Positions 46,956-60,336 are shown, counted from the first letter of the stretch. The stretch: 64,000 nucleotides of DNA from Thuidium tamariscinum (GCA_947034885.2 OX344757.2:21570001-21634000), one strand, 5' to 3'. Numbers and translations: made by a program. The notes: a model not told the origin generated them from the letters alone.

Positions 46956-48059
46956 TTCCATGCATGTTTTGGAATAGTATAAAGCAATATAAATCTCTTG
47001 CCATTGATGGAAAGATAAAAATCATAGGAATTGAAATTTTTTGGATAATTTTATATTTTGAATTGAAATTACCATGACTTATGGAAGTCAATTTTTTGTT
47101 TGAGCCCATATTCAATGTACAGAGTCTTCCATAATTGTTCATTTTGAGACTACTTCTTGTTGACTTCGACATCCAAAATTAGGAGATTGTGTAGCACTTG
47201 ACACTTCCATACCCATGATGCTATCAAAATCTAAAAAATGCATTTGAAAACTTGGACCATGTGTCATAACATGCCATCATTTCCAATATCTTATACTGTA
47301 AGTTTTTTGACACCTTACAATCATGTCATGCCTTACTACAAACATTACTCTAAGACAACAAACTTTGAACCACTTAAATATAAATCTAAAAAAATAATTT
47401 TCAAATTTTATTTTATTTATTAAAAAATTAAGAGTTTTTTTTCTTGCCCAAAATGCCCATTTAGCAATGAAAACTATATATAATAGTTTTTTAATTATAC
47501 AATCAAAAGTTATGAAAATTGTTGTGCCTTAAAGATAATCCTTATGAAAATATTATGTGAAAATTTCAAAGAAAAAGAAAAGAAAAAACCCATTCGTAGT
47601 GAGCTGCTTGAAATTGATATGTTGCCAAAAGATGCAATTTGGGCATTAGGGGTTGAGTGATTCCATGCATGTTTTGGAGTAGTATAAAACAATATAAATC
47701 TCTTGCCATGAGTGGGAAGATAGAATTCATAGGAATTGAAAAATTTTGGACAATTTTATATTTTGAATTGAAATTACTATGAGTTATGAAAATCAAATTT
47801 TTGTTTGAATCCATATCCAATGTATAGAGTCTTCTATAATTATTCATTTTGAGACTACTTCTTGTTGACTTTGACATCCAAAATTAGGGGATTGTGTAGT
47901 GACACTTCCATACCCATAATGCTAGCAAAATCTAAAAATGCATTTGAAAACTAAAGACATGCCATCATTTATAATATCTCATATTGTAAGTTTTTTGACA
48001 CCTTACAATCATGTCATGCCTTACTACAAACATTACTCTAAGCCAAAAAACTTTGAACC
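46672..48059. repeat. Tandem duplication, about 698-bp and 690-bp units
   Basis: CCACTTAAATATAAATCTAAAA starts the units at 46672 and 47370. Both contain the P2 right end and then unique flank: CCATGCATGTTTTGGA, AGCAATATAAATCTCTTGCC, GAGACTACTTCTTGTTGACTT and GACACCTTACAATCATGTCATGCC. The duplication joins half of a P2 element to its flank, so it occurred after the P2 insertion. Confidence 0.9.
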
Positions 48060-48850
48060 TTACTATAACCATCTAAAAACTAATCACGAAAATTAGTTGT
48101 CAACTCTACTGAGACTCTATAGAGATTTGCACACCCTATTATTTATCCATGGGATCCTAGTTGGAAGAAGGTGGCTTTACCATAACACTTTCTATATGAG
48201 TAAAAAGAAACCACTCCCTTCAATTTGATTTTGAATAATATTGGTGTTTTCTTTGTGTTTTACCAAGTACAAAGGAAGCATTGTTATTATTGAATAACAA
48301 AGGGAATACAATTGAGAATAGCTTTGTCTTGTTGTCATAGGAAAAGCAATCCAAAAATTCAAGTTTTGATGTTAAAATTAGTTTTCTAGAGTCAAAAACT
48401 TATTCCCTCTACTTTTCATATACTTCTCCATGTAATCCACCGACAAACTATTCTCAATCCCCCACCATGTAAATATTGAATACTTCCATGCGGGGTTCCA
48501 AAAATGTTTGTCTCTTTTTCAAAATTTATATGATTTTGGCAAATGGAATTGCTTCACAACGCAAATCTCTTCTTCAAGTTTTCCATAACATAATTCTAAG
48601 GTTGTAATTTTTTTTCTTATTTCATGTGATATAGGTCTCATATGTCAAGAATGAATCTATTTGATTTAGACTTGGAAATAAAGAGGAAATGTGTCTTGAG
48701 ATCCACTTAATGAGCGAATTTATGAATCCCATTATATTGGAACTTCCTAATTTTCTATGATCAAGTTTTTACCTCGTTCTACATAGGAATTGCTTAGGAA
48801 GAAATTTAGGCTCCACAAAGTGCCAGAAAAAACTCTATTACCAATAGTCT
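48060..48850. other. Unassigned AT-rich intergenic DNA
   Basis: Nothing recognisable. Confidence 0.35.
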
Positions 48851-48854
48851 TAAT

Positions 48855-49162
48855 ATGGCGAATTTCGTTAAAATGGCGGTATTCCAAATGCCATTTTTCA
48901 GATTGCAGTCTGAACTGAAAATTGACATCTACGACTTGTATAGATTTTCAGAAATCTAGGAGACATAAATTTACAAAATCTATGACAGTTTTACATTTCA
49001 GATCGTGTAGTCTGAAACATCTTAGATAGGTCTAGATTTCAAATATCTACAACACATGTAGATATCAAAAATCTATGACAGAGGTAGATTTCAAACCGCA
49101 CGATCTGAACTGTCAAAAGTGTCAAACTAATGGAATACTGCCAATTTAACGAAATTCGCCAT
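48855..49162. mobile_element. MITE with ATGGCGAATTTCG ends and TAAT duplications, 308 bp
   Basis: Left end ATGGCGAATTTCGTTAAAAT and right end reversed ATGGCGAATTTCGTTAAATT extend to about 33 bp of near-perfect inverted repeat (through GTATTCCA). TAAT is present on both sides (48851-48854 and 49163-49166). The interior is rich in small palindromes around CAGATTGCAGTCTG and AGATTTCAAATCT, giving strong folding potential. The superfamily is uncertain. Confidence 0.85.
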
Positions 49163-49166
49163 TAAT

Positions 49167-51967
49167 GCACCTATCAATCTAATAAAACGTTCACAAAAGG
49201 AAATAAACATTTACAACAAAAATACGTTCTAAGGCCTTGAGAATGATGAATTAAAAGTAGTTTTAATATCATTTCTTGCATGATAATAGATAGTAAGTTT
49301 TACCATTGGTAACCACATTGAAGATAGATATTTATACAAAATATTGATACATAAACACTATTGAGTAATAGATATTAAATAGCTAGAAGAAAGTATTGGA
49401 CAATTTGTATCCAAAGAAGTTAATATGATGTTGAATATTTACTTTTATGTTGAAAGTATTCTATTAAATTGATATTTGTTAGTGAAATTTTGTGCATAAT
49501 AGTGTATATTAAATTCATATACGTCCTCTATATATTATGTTGAAATATGATGTTTGATAATTATTTCCACATAAATTTGATATTTTTGACAAAAATGATT
49601 GATTATTTTCTAGTCTTTTGTACTGTATTGTAATAGTTTGTTTTTTTAGTTTTTCAATGTTTGATGTTCATTTACATGAAGATGTTTTGTTTTATATAAT
49701 AATCATATGCATATATTGTATATGGCATATGTGGCTCTAGAAGCAATAGATATTAATAGTAATGTATTTCATCTTTTTTTTGGTAGTGCTTATAAATTTG
49801 TTGTATTGTTTTTTTAGTTATTTATGATTACTTCTAATACATATTTCAAGTAGAATCATGCACCTCATTTACCAAGAAAATAGCCCACAAGAAGTTACAC
49901 ATGACTATAAATCACCTAATCATTGTTTTTGGTCCATATTGTCCTTGTTTACGCTCATGAGTTTTTATTTTGGTTGTATGTCAACTACATTTATTATATA
50001 ATAAGGAAAAGATTGATGATTTTAGTAGAGATTGTTATTTGGATGGTTGGTGAACTTATTGATTATTATTTGGATGGTTGGTAGTAGTTGATGAACTTAA
50101 TTCATTTGGATTTGTTGAATCTTTGAGCGTGTACGTAATATTTGGCATGATAGTATTCAAATTAATATTATTTTGTATGTAGTTTGTCAATTTCTTTTCC
50201 AATTGTCACTAGATTGTAGTACTAAGTGACTTTGTTGCTCTTGAATATTTTTACATTTTTTGTACAAATTTGATGTATGAATTTTACTCTTAAGTTGTTA
50301 AAGTTTGGTTTGGGAGTATAACAAGTGTATACATCTAAGTGAAAATATCATATATGTTGCATACTATGCAATTCATGCTTATATGTTTGACAGATTTTAA
50401 TAAAATATAGAACATATATGTACTTCAAATCTTTGAGATTCTTTGAAATCAAACAAACACCTTGATTTGAAGGACAAAAATAAAAATAAAAATAAAATTA
50501 GTGATCTTCTATAAAGTATACAAGATCAAATAAACTATTGAATTAACCAATTCTATTTGGCATTCATTAAGTGAAAAAAACAACTATGATTTCAAAACTC
50601 ATGTAGATATTTTTTTAATGTGAACCCACACCCGATTGCATGAAATTTATATTATTTTACCATGGAGTATACAACTGATTTCCTAAATACTACAATACAA
50701 TTTTGAAAATTATAGTAATTCTTGAATATTATAGAAATTGAATATATTTATAAGAAATAAATAATAAATATTTTGTGATTGTAGCATTATTACACTATAT
50801 AAACCAATGATAAATGTATGCTATCTCATATTTGTTATATCTAAATTTTTGTTCAGCCTTTAATTAGTAAAGGAAGGACTATTGACTACAAAAATTATTA
50901 CTTTTGATATTGTATTAACTATTGATCAAAAAAATTTCAGAAGCACTCATTGGAAGTAAAACTAATGTGCATGGCCTATCCTTTTGACACAAAATTCCAA
51001 AGATGACTAATAGTTACACTTTTATTTTGCATACAATAGAAGGATTCTTTGTCATCCAACAACAAAGAAACAACTATAATGTCCTTTAAGGATTAATCAG
51101 TAGAACCATCAAAGTCTTATCATTAGTATTGCATATATCTATTAGAAGGATTTTTCCTTTACTACTCTACAAAGGCTCACCTTTTATAACTCGAGCATTT
51201 GTTTGGGTTCACCTAAAGCATTATTTAAGGTTTTTTGTTTTCAATTGAATTAACTAATTTTCAATATGATGTTCTATTCTAAAAGCTCAATAGAAAATAT
51301 CATTAAAGTTTTATTGAGGCCTTTGATTGGATGTATAAAGGAAAAAACAATGTTGCTTACAATATTTAAAATAATTGAGAATAGTTGCATGGTATCCAAA
51401 TAATAAACTAGTTCAATTTGAAAATGCTTCTCCATTTTCTTACATAATGTTACATTTATCAAAATCTTATTTTTAACAAGTAATATATTAAACTAGTTGG
51501 CAATATTTAGGTAATGACCTATGGTAGGACTAAACTAATAAATCCAGGTTATATTCATTTTCATTATAATTGTGACTATAGATTTTGGCTTGTATCAAAA
51601 ATGAAAACTTCCATGAATGATTAATGAGAATATTGTATAAGATTTCTACATTTTTGCAATTTCAATTTAATCTTGTTGGAACATGTAGGAATTTTTTTTA
51701 AAGACAAATGACTTTCAAGGGTGATACATAATCAACGGATGCACATATAAATTTAGACCAATAGATAATTGCATGGCTAATGACCACAAATAGTTGATTT
51801 GTTGCTTCAAAAATAAAGTCTATCTAAAGGATGCTTTGTATCAAGGTCCAATAATGAAAATGAAAAGACTTAGCTCTTTCATTAGTCAAGTACCAACCAT
51901 TTTTTTTACTCTTAACAATTGATGCTAATGCATGGATTTTATTGGCTTTGATCTAATATAAAGCTCC
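49167..51967. other. Unassigned AT-rich intergenic DNA
   Basis: No gene or element ends recognised; a local direct repeat GATTATTATTTGGATGGTTGG-like occurs near 50030-50080. Confidence 0.4.
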
Positions 51968-51971
51968 TTAA

Positions 51972-52345
51972 CCCCTAAAGCACTAAGGTGCATTTTTTGA
52001 CATTATAAATTTTTTGGGCAGCTCACTACGAATGGAGTTTTTATTTTTTTTCCACTGAAATTTTTACACAAGATGTGCCCGAAGAGTAGCTTTAAGGCCC
52101 AACAATTTTCGTAATTTTTGACTTTGTGGTTAAAAAGTTATGGCATGATATGTCGTTTTTTTTACTCGGAGGGCAGCCCGGGCAGCTGAAAAAACTTCTT
52201 TAAGAAAACTTTTTTTTCAAAAGTGAAATTTCAAATTGATTCTTTAGGTTTTTACAAACATGGGAAGCTTTGTTTCATCCCATTTGGATTAAGGAGTCAA
52301 AAGTTATGAGCAATTTTAGTTTGCGGGTAGGTATGGTTTTGTGTT
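51972..52345 (-). mobile_element. Truncated TTAA-type element, family P2
   Basis: TTAA-CCCCTAAAGCACTAAGGTGC and the next 370 bases follow the copy at 53069 (GGGCAGCTCACTA.GAATGGAG, GTACNTTTAAGGCCCAACAATTTTCGTAA), then similarity stops near AGTTTGCGGGTAGGTATGG. The other end is missing. Confidence 0.7.
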
Positions 52346-53064
52346 GCTCCCCCCCCCTCCCTAGTTGTTTCTCCTTGGGGCTCTGTTATTTCTCTCATTG
52401 TGTTGTAAAGTTTCTTTTACTCGTTTAAAAAAAGTGGCATTAAATTATCTCCTTATTTAACTATAATTAATTGACTATTGATTTTTTGAGATATTTATTT
52501 ATTTACACATGTAAAGATAGGATTTTGGTTTGAGTCGACAATTTCAATGGTTTAGAAAGCTTCCACTTTTATCTTTTCTCTCTTTTTTTTCTCTTTTTTT
52601 AATAAATTAAATAAATTCCATTGCAAGAGGCAGGTGAAATACAAGACTACCAGCCACGTATGGCCTGGTAGTGACACAAACAACCTGCCCATACCTGACA
52701 CAAACCAAAAGGACATGAACCGGAGGCCCCAGCCAAAGTCCATGAGAGGTCTCTCATGACTAGCTGTGGAAAATTTGAAGATTCATAGGCATTACATGTC
52801 ATATCCAAATTTTTTTTTTTTTTTAAATTCATAGTTTTCAATTTCTAATACTACAAAAGTATTATTTTTAGGAAAAGTTGCCTCCAACTATGTTGAATTG
52901 CTTACATTGACAATGTTATGAGTTTCGACCATAGTATCACTTCAAGACAACATGGTCAGTTGTGAAGATCGGTACACACAAATTAATACCCCCATGTATT
53001 TCAATTTGTGCTACTTCTAAAAAGTGTGATTAATTAATACAACAGTTCAATGTCCTTCAATGGT
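52346..53064. other. Unassigned intergenic DNA
   Basis: Contains homopolymer-rich runs (poly-C near 52350, poly-T near 52810). No gene supported. Confidence 0.35.
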
Positions 53065-53068
53065 TTAA

Positions 53069-53995
53069 CCCCTATAGGTCCAAACATTGTTTTTTTTGGC
53101 AATATAGCGATTTTGGGCAGCTCACTATAGATGGAGTTTTTATTTTTTTCTTTGAAATTTTCACACAAAATGTGCATGAAGAGTACCTTTAAGGCCCAAC
53201 AATTTTCATAACTTTTGGCTACATGGTCAAAAAGTTATTGTATGATATGTACTTTTCATTGCTGAGTGGGCAATCCAGATTTATTTTTTTTAACATTTTT
53301 TTTAAGAAATGATAATTTGAAATTGGTTTTCTAGACTTATATGTATGCAAAAATCTTTGAATTTTTCCATTTTGATTTATGAGATGAAAGTTACAGGGAG
53401 ATTTAGTTTGTGGGTAGTTATGGATTTCTCTACTCTAAAATAAACTTTGAAGTCCTTTACTTTATTCAATTAAAAATATTTTTGAAAAAAATAAAACTTT
53501 TGGATTTTGATTGTTTGTTACAACATTATAACCATTGGGATTGGCATTTATTTATTCCATAAATAAATTTTTAACAATTTAGTATTTTGAATCATTCTCT
53601 ATGTCATTCTACGTACTAATTTTTTCCTATATGTTGTACAATTCCAAATGATGCAAATTTTTTTTAAGCATGTAGCCAACTTGCCTTGAAGAATTAATCC
53701 AAAGAAGCACCACCATTTTGGACATTTTTTCATAGAAATGTGACTTTGTGAAGTGCAATTGCCCAGTTTTTTGCAAGGAAAAAAAGGGTTTTTTGTCAAT
53801 TCAAATGCTAATATCTTGCAATCCACACGGTCAAAATTTCTAAAATTTCTTCCACATCTTTTTCACACTAATGTACTAAAAGATCCTACAATTACATGTG
53901 TCCAAATATGGTTTTTTTCAAAATTTTGGTGCTTGTACTAAAAATGGCAATTCTAGGGTACCTTTGGTGAAGATATAGTCTCTAACCTTTAGGGG
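53069..53995 (-). mobile_element. TTAA-flanked element, family P2, 927 bp, intact ends
   Basis: TTAA-CCCCTATAGGTCC at the left and TCTCTAACCTTTAGGGG-TTAA at the right (53065-53068 and 53996-53999). The body is the reverse of the 46006 and 24917 copies. It is the best-preserved P2 copy and has no coding frame. Confidence 0.82.
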
Positions 53996-53999
53996 TTAA

Positions 54000-55180
54000 G
54001 TTCAAAACTTTACTTTAAAGCAATTGAATTAAAAGTTACCATGAGGAATTATTATTATTATTGTTATTATAGTTATAGTTATTATTATTGTTCCTAGTTT
54101 TGTTCTTTGATACAGATTTAAAGAGAACTTTCACTGCACAATGGGGACTTGTTTTCATTTTCAACAGAGAGTCAACTAGTTTATGTGAAGGCAAACTACA
54201 AGGAACCTATTCCAAGTCCATGTGAGTTTCCCAAGAGTTTCTCCACACTTGGTGCAAAAATGAGGTCTTTTGCTATGGCACCCTCCACAAGCCCAAGTGG
54301 CAACCTCCCCCCTAAGTTGAACATCCCGCGTGAGTTGGATTGATTGTTTCTTTTCTCTTTTGGTTTTTAATGGTCATGTTGGTTGGGAAGTTCCCAAGTT
54401 TTTCATTTCCACAGAGAGCTGTGTGGCTAAACCATGCCATTGAGTTTGCCCCGTCGGGTCCGTCCGGGCAGCCCGTCCAGGGGAAAAAGGTGGGCTTTGT
54501 CACGGTTGCAGCCCTCCCCTTGCGGCCCGCCCGGCCAGATCCCTTCTCATTGATTTCCTCCAGCGGTCCAGCCATGCCATGCCATGCCATGCAGTTCTCA
54601 TCAGGTCTGTTGACCCCAAGTGCAGGGGACCAAGATTTTGCAGGATCAGCAGCAACATCCCACATTCATAAGATTGCCCCCGGATTTGCACAATCTGCAC
54701 ATTCCTTTTCTCGGTTGGTCAAGTCCGGCTCCAGAATCTGCTGCTGCTGTGGGCTACTGGGCGGGGCTGGGCTGTACTAGGAGACTACAGGACAACAATC
54801 AACATGGCAAGGGCGGGCCCAGAAACTTACTATCTCATCACACTAGTCACTACTCATCCGATCATAGGATCCATCCCTGATCCGCTGCTGTCCCGGTGCC
54901 CGGCGGTCCGGCCATGGAAGTTGACCCTACTCGTGGGACTGGTGGTCCGGCTAACTTACGGACGGACGGCTCTCAGGAATTTCAGTTGGCCGGGAAGAAG
55001 GAAGTACCTGGCCCCTCTTCATCAGTGTAACTTCAGTTGGCCGGGGTGAACTGACCCTCACTGTTGCTCAGGTGACCAGGGTGGAACTGAGGGACCCCCT
55101 CACTCCTTCAGCCACCAGGGAAAACACTGACTTTTTTTTTAATCTTTCACTCATGATGAAATTTGCAGTTTTTGAATTCA
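54000..55180. other. Intergenic DNA with GC-rich island 6 (about 54410-55130)
   Basis: (ATT)n-like runs at 54048-54090 precede the island. Inside are a CCATG pentamer repeat (54573-54592) and the phrase TTCAGTTGGCCGGG twice (about 54979 and 55030). Overlapping open frames on both strands have no recognisable domain. Confidence 0.4.
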
Positions 55181-55182
55181 TA

Positions 55183-55784
55183 AGGTAGAACCACCCATAA
55201 CCAGTTGTTGACTTTTCAACGCTAACGTGGCTCTATAGTATGGGCTACCCATCACCATTGCCATCACAAGTAGGAACTCATAACCTTCTTTCCTTTCAAC
55301 TTGATACCTACACCCTTGGATCTTGAAGATCAAAGGTTGTGATTGAAAAGTGAACAACTGGTTATGTCCGATAACCGATGAGCTGCGGTAGCGATGAGTC
55401 GGTTATCTAATACATTACCGATCATTTAAGGTTTTCAGAGGTGCAATGATAGAAATGATGGGGATTGCAAAAAATTGGTAATTTTACCACATGAAGTGAA
55501 ACTACTATGAATTTTGAAAAGCAAAAAGGGCGCCAGACCCATAGCCAACATGTGGATTCTTCTAATTTTGATCATTCAAGAAACTATTTTTTTACTAACT
55601 CTTTTCTACTTTCTTATTCACTGCTCTGGTTCATGTGCCATGAACTTCTAGTCCCAACTTTAAAAAGGAGAAAATAAAACAAAACAAAACATTCTAGCCT
55701 TGGTTGGAAATACGTCCATCAATAAGCTAGCTATGGGGTGTTGGTTGGTTATGGGGTACTAGTTGGTTATGGATGGTTCTACCT
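55183..55784 (+). mobile_element. TA-flanked AGGTAGAACC-type element, 602 bp
   Basis: TA-AGGTAGAACCACCCATAACC at the left, GGTTATGGATGGTTCTACCT-TA at the right. The right half (ATTGCAAAAAATTGGTAATTTTACC, TTCTAGTCCCAACTTT) is the reverse of the 396-bp copy at 16383; the left half is specific to this copy. Confidence 0.82.
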
Positions 55785-55786
55785 TA

Positions 55787-56777
55787 TTCGCAATCAAAGA
55801 TCCCAAATTAGCAAGGAAAAGTGTAAGAATCAATTTTTTCAAGTTCCAAATAGGGGGCTTTTTGTTTTACTTGCACCTCTAAGATGGCTTGGAGTGGCTA
55901 AACAAGGGGGCTAGACTAGGAAAAAAGGTAGATTGTTTTTATTTTTCACACATGAAAAAATTTGACTTGGAGAGGCCCCAAATTAGCAAGGAAGGGTGTT
56001 CAATTTAAATTAATCAAGCACAAAACAAGGGACTTTTCCTTTTTCTTGCACCCCAAAAATGACTTTGAGGGGTTGAGCAAGGATTTGGATGAACTGGCCC
56101 CCTTGCTCAGCCTCTCCAAGTCATTTTTAAAAAACAAGTCCCTATTTTGTACCTAATTAATTTACCTTGGACACTCCTCCCAGTAGATTTGGGGACTTTG
56201 ATTAAAAACATGAATTCAAAATTTATAAACTTTATCATGCATGGAAAATTTTAAAAATTCAATGTTTACTTGATGGGCTAAGTGAGGGGGGCTAGTTGAC
56301 TACAACTTGTAAGTTTGGGGTTTGTTGCAAGGCTTTTTTTCATTTATGAAGAAATGCCATAATGGCAATATAAAATGTTATAGCAATGTTCCAAATTGTA
56401 ACATTCATCCACTTATAGGATGTATAGTATGATTTTCACCCACAATTAGGCGATTTCATCTAATATTTTTTTAAATTTCAAAGTTGTGTGGCAATTTCAT
56501 CCAAGTTTTTTTTGATAGTTTTTATAGCATTTTTTAACCAGATTATTTTTTATAATGCAATCTGGTATTAGAAAGCCCCCCAAAGCCCTAGTTTGTTGAT
56601 GAGGAAAAATTGGTCCAACCGAGTTGTCAGCATATAAGGGCATATGGGAGTATAGAGGGCCAAGGGGTAGGCACATCATTTTGCCAATTTCATCAAGTTA
56701 GGAATGGGAATTTGATTAAAAATTCCATATTATGGTAAACTACATAATCCAACATGATTGATTACCACATAACATTG
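55787..56777. other. AT-rich intergenic DNA with internal short repeats
   Basis: CCAAATTAGCAAGGAA.GTGT occurs at 55803 and 55978, and CACCNNAAAATGACTT-GAG phrases recur in both orientations, suggesting a decayed repeat. The open frame at 55962-56156 lies in this repeat and is not a gene. Confidence 0.4.
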
Positions 56778-57421
56778 TTAATCCTTTAAAGACTAGATCC
56801 ATTACCAATTGGTTAAACATCATGTCTCAATTGAATGTAGTTTATTAGATTGTGTTCAAATGTCAATCCTATATTTTTCTTATTACTTGTTAATACTTGA
56901 AAACATAATTCATATAGCACTTTAAGAAATTCCAATTTTTTTTTGCAGAAATTGAAATAAATAAGTAAAAATAGCACAAATAGTCCAAATTATTTGAAAA
57001 AGATAATATAAAAATTTATGTATGGATTAAAAGATAATAATATTATATCATCAAGGTATTAAGATTGTAAAAGTGATGTGAAGTCTTTGAATCCACTTTT
57101 CACATGTCAAATCTAAAAAGTTGGGCACCAAAAAAAATGAGGTTAAAGGGCCTCACATGCGTAATCCTCATCAATTTATAGCTTCTCAAAATCTATTCTA
57201 CATTTTTTTTTAAATCTATTGTGTTTTTTTCTCCAAGATCCCTCAACACCACGAAAAGTCAAGATTGTGATGGACACCCTTGTACAAAATCTAGAATAGA
57301 AAAATCATAATCAATAATTTTTAAGATTATATTTTTGAGGTTTAAATTAGACTTCAAAAATAGTCTTCAAAAATAGAAACTTTTAAAAATAGCACCTGGT
57401 TAGGTTTTATTAGCTTCAAAG

Positions 57422-57455
57422 TAGCGGTGCTAGTATGTAAGCATGTGAGCCTTGA

Positions 57456-57524
<69 letters not shown>

Positions 57525-57680
57525 TCATGCAACCATTGAAGGTATTTATAACATATAACACCTATAATATAGGTACTTATAGCATATATATACTATTAAC
57601 GTAGAAGTTTACTATAATATAGACGGTTATATCGTAGATGCATAGGCTCATACTTTTATGCTTGCATAATAGCAACCCTC
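57422..57680 (+). mobile_element. TAGC-GTGCTA-end MITE (family N) with (TA)30 core, 259 bp, nested
   Basis: Ends TAGCGGTGCTAGTATGTAAG and reversed GAGGGTTGCTATTATGCAAG. The duplication GCTTCAAAG (57413-57421 and 57681-57689) is 9 bp, or 8 bp if the first G is chance; 9 bp suggests Mutator-like, 8 bp hAT-like. Relatives of the host show the unoccupied AACTTCAAAGTTTTG at 27729 and a variant at 20790. Confidence 0.82.
57459..57518. repeat. (TA)30 microsatellite
   Basis: Sixty uninterrupted bases of alternating TA inside the nested MITE, self-complementary and able to extrude as a hairpin. Confidence 0.97.
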
Positions 57681-57734
57681 GCTTCAAAGTTTTGTAAACA
57701 CTACATTTTGGTGCCTTGGGCATTCAAGGGTTAA

Positions 57735-60332
57735 AAGTTACAATCAAAGTTGACCAAGGTGCATTCAGTTTTTGGATGTATGGGCCTTTAAGGGTTAAAT
57801 TTGTATGATGGAGAATCAAATTTTAAGTCTAAAAAGAATTCCAATTTAAAAAGAGATCATCCTTTGAAATAATATATATTTATAATAGAAAGAAGATGCA
57901 AGGAAAATCTAATCATTGTAAATGTAAATGAAATATGTCAATCTTAATAATAAGATTGTGTACCAAGTAATCTACAACCAATGAAAATTTTCTTTTAAGA
58001 AATTTCAAAAGTTGAGCTCAAAACAAATCCTCTATGGTGTATTTTCTCAAAGATGCCTTTGCTTGCTCACAAAATAAGACTCTTCATAATTTTCACATTA
58101 CTAATTTTAATTTTAACAAATTAAATATTTTCAAGTAGCCACAAATATATTCTATGAAAAAATTAACTAAAAATGATAATATTTATTTTCCCCTTTGTCA
58201 TTTAAAGTTGAAGATTTTGAATTTATAAGGGTATAATGTTTAATTCACACCGATTAAAATATAGATTATATTCTCAAAATGAAAATTCATCCTCTTAATT
58301 TCAACATAAGTTTTAGAATTACTATTAATAGAATTTGACACTAAACAAACTTGCCCAAAATTCTTTAAAATTCATTCTTTAAGGGTTTAAGAAAAATTAA
58401 ATTCATTTGTGGTTGGAATACATATATGATCGTTGACTTTAAGTACATCCTTTGTTACATTTGTATAATTAAATGAATTAATTTTGGTATAAAATTGAAA
58501 TATTCCAATTCAAAAAAATTAGAATATACTCAAAGATACAATGCATATCCCATTACAAACCTTCAAGATCTTGGAATAAAGTTAATTACTATAGAATCAA
58601 AACTACAAGTATAAATGGTATTTGGCTATGTAATTTGAGCATGATGTAATCAAATTTTTTTAATATAATCCAAATTTGAAAATATAAATTCATATTTGTA
58701 ATGGGTGTTTATAAGAGTAGAAAATACCATGCTTCTCGTCACATTCAAACCTATTTTTTATGACCTCTAATTAAAGTGACATTTTAGAATAATTGAAATG
58801 TGAGTATATTGGAATGAATGATGAACACAATAAAAGCTTTGAGTGACAGTAGTGGAATGACGTAATGACCCTAAAAGTTTCAATCAATATTAATGAAGTG
58901 AGTTGATGACCATAAAAGCTTTGATTGATAGTTATAGAGTAAGTTAGTGATGACAGTAGGCACTTTAATCTCTTGGTTGTAAAATTGTCATGACAAATGT
59001 ATATTATAATGTGATGTGTTGATGGTTGTTTTACAAAAATTTAACAACTTACGTTAGTACTATCATCACCATGGATGCACTTTATATTAGTAGAGGTGGA
59101 AGTGGTATAATATAGGGGTCCAATGATTTTTTGGGTCTATTTAACAACACACATCCAGAATTCTCACTTGATGACTTTATAGTTTGTTGGAAAATTGCAA
59201 TTTAATCACTTTCAATTAGATTGTTTAGTTGTAAAAGAATGAAACCAAGATCTATAGTGACGAGCTAGCCATTGTGCATATGATGGGGTCATAAAATTTA
59301 TTAAATACTTGACATGGTAATTTAACCTCCTAATAACATTGAAGGTATCCAATAAATGATTTTCAAAGAAACTATAGAATCATAAAATGCACTTGTTCAT
59401 CTTTGAATCCAATTATTTTATGTTGATTGCTTTGATCATAAAACATCTTCCTTCTTGGGATAAGGATGAGTTTAAGAATGAATTACAATCTTTTTATTGA
59501 AGAATTAGAGATGTTAGGTTTTCATCTCACACAACTACAACACATTCTTGAAGTGAGTAGTCTCTTTAAATCACCCAATTAAAAGGATCTAATATGGTTA
59601 TTACAAAACAAAACAAATTAATATGCAAAAATTCAATACTTACTTCACATGGTGTCTAAGCAAAATGGGAAGTTGCATGCAACAAAATTCCCCATGAAGT
59701 GGATGAAAAAGAGATAACTAAAGGCAATGTTGCAGGTAAGAAAATCCATAAATTTTTTGGTTTCAGTTAGTAAAATATAGTAATGAATGTTCCATTTTTC
59801 AATTAGTGAGGGATATTTTTTCAATCCATGTTGCATGTCACTTAACCCACTAAAGACTATGGTTGGTTCTAAAGGTAGGCAAGATGTTATTTGGTTTCAA
59901 AGTTAAACATGGAAAAAAACACCAAATTGTAAAGCATTCCAGAGATTAGACCAAACCAATGGAATTGGTGTGAGTGCTTGGGTCTTTGTAATAAATTTTT
60001 CGGCAATTAAAGGCTTCTTTGCTAGAAGATTTTTGTATTTTCAATTGATATTTTTTTTATTTTTTTCAATCTCAAAACCGCGTGTGAGCATACATTGTCT
60101 TGATTCTTGTCTCAATAAGCTCAATTCCCAATTCTATACACACACACATCCTTTTGTCAATATCCAAATTCATTGTAAAACTTTGCCTTGGCCTATCAAT
60201 TAGAAAGTGTCAATTTCAACTCGAAAGTGGTTGACTAGTCCATTCTCTAGAACCATGCTATGAGATTCCTTCACCCCTTATACAAACTGAAACCACATCA
60301 TGATTATGGCAATGAAATTTCATTTCATTTCT
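57735..60332. other. AT-rich intergenic DNA
   Basis: A lone TTAACCCACTAAAGACTATGG at 59842 resembles a P-family end without a partner, and GGGCCTTTAAGGG-TTAA at about 57785-57798 resembles another right end. No gene recognised. Confidence 0.4.
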
Positions 60333-60336
60333 TTAA

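Larger units (their letters stand above)
56782..57730 (+). mobile_element. TTAA-flanked element, family P5, interrupted by a family N MITE
   Basis: TTAA-TCCTTTAAAGAC at the left and TTGGGCATTCAAGGG-TTAA at the right. Removing the nested 259-bp MITE and its 9-bp duplication leaves 681 bp, matching the 684-bp P5 at 20153-20836. Confidence 0.7.
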
